DNA from: Streptomyces phaeolivaceus
GTDB taxonomy: Bacteria; Actinomycetota; Actinomycetes; Streptomycetales; Streptomycetaceae
Direction of reading: 5' to 3'
NCBI RefSeq assembly: GCF_009184865.1
Contig: NZ_CP045096.1
Location: 3,100,001-3,164,000 of the forward strand
DNA length: 64,000 nt
The position numbers and the translations under genes are program-made. The notes under the pieces are model-generated. The model saw only the letters and a program-made list of their open reading frames with translations. It was not told the origin of the DNA and ran no database searches. Positions 63,806-64,000 of the stretch are shown piece after piece (the stretch's first letter is position 1; each line of letters begins with the position of its first letter).

Positions 63806-64000
63806 GGGTTGGCGGGCTCCTCGGTCGGGGTCAGGGAGATGGCGGCGGCCGAGCCGAGAGTCCGAACGGGCGACTTCCACAGCACGAGGAACGGGACGGC
63901 CAGGGCCGCGGTAATGAGCGTGAGCGTGGGGCGCAGGCCGAACAGGGTTCCCAGCGCGCCGGCAGCGAGCGCGGCGAACGGGCGCAGGCTGAAGGCGAGC
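63802..64000 (-). CDS. C-terminal part of an MFS-type transporter (partial)
   Basis: Final 66 codons of a gene that starts beyond the window edge. The sequence AFSLRPFAALAAGALGTLFG, then RPTLTLITAALAVPFLVLW, forms the last two transmembrane helices and the RP-containing loop typical of major facilitator exporters, ending in a short polar tail TPTEEPANP. Coupled to the methyltransferase through an ATGA overlap. Confidence 0.75.
   Translation of the reverse strand, partial: LAFSLRPFAALAAGALGTLFGLRPTLTLITAALAVPFLVLWKSPVRTLGSAAAISLTPTEEPANP

Overview
The window is chromosomal DNA of a Streptomyces-type actinomycete. The evidence is very high G+C with long antisense shadow ORFs, frequent GTG and TTG starts, GTGA/ATGA stop-start overlaps, twin-arginine and LAxTG export signals, and gene families typical of the genus (ssbB, dynA/dynB, csnR-K, pknG clusters). 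From memory, the order pepN, malQ, csn operon, pknG cluster, ettA, ssbB resembles the SCO264x-SCO268x part of the S. coelicolor core chromosome; this was not checked by search.

Layout. 1-9.3 kb: secreted hydrolases (class C beta-lactamase-fold protein, TAT metallophosphoesterase, large subtilisin-like protease), a NUDIX protein, and a sigma factor coupled to a membrane anti-sigma-like protein. 9.6-14 kb: asd and pepN flank a decayed MazE/MazF pair; the toxin frame is broken inside a 7-bp tandem repeat. 14-23.7 kb: regulator/effector pairs (EamA/MarR, flavin monooxygenase/TetR, PadR/ABC exporter) and malQ behind a small repetitive ORF. 23.7-26.8 kb: mechanosensitive channel, HNH protein and a secreted protein. 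26.8-33.9 kb: the chitosan-oligosaccharide operon csnR-E-F-G-H-K, with a CsnR-type operator and a DasR-like element inside the predicted promoter. 34-45.4 kb: a seven-gene signalling cluster with a GlnX-like membrane protein, GlnH-like solute-binding protein, coiled-coil protein, PknG-like kinase, PP2C phosphatase, vWA protein and FHA protein. 45.4-49.7 kb: isoaspartyl methyltransferase family protein, truncated hemoglobin, and an ettA-thioesterase-unknown operon. 50-56 kb: a sortase-anchored thioester protein, then ssbB-dynB-dynA, a sporulation-division locus in known streptomycetes.

At 56.36 kb a tRNA-Arg(TCT) marks the left edge of an integrated element: terminator, tyrosine integrase and excisionase, then about 1.2 kb without convincing genes, then cargo (a second GpsA-like dehydrogenase, HD protein, NUDIX, XRE regulator with a C-terminal sensor-like domain, HAD phosphatase, methyltransferase, and the end of an MFS transporter running off the window). 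Repeated GGACGTCC-based sites precede the HD gene and lie in the XRE/HAD divergent promoter, so these cargo genes look like one small regulon.

The most interesting items are the sensor-kinase-phosphatase-FHA cluster at 34-45 kb, the XRE/GGACGTCC cargo regulon at 59-64 kb, the 7-bp repeat tract in mazF, and the overlapping regulatory elements at the csnR promoter.
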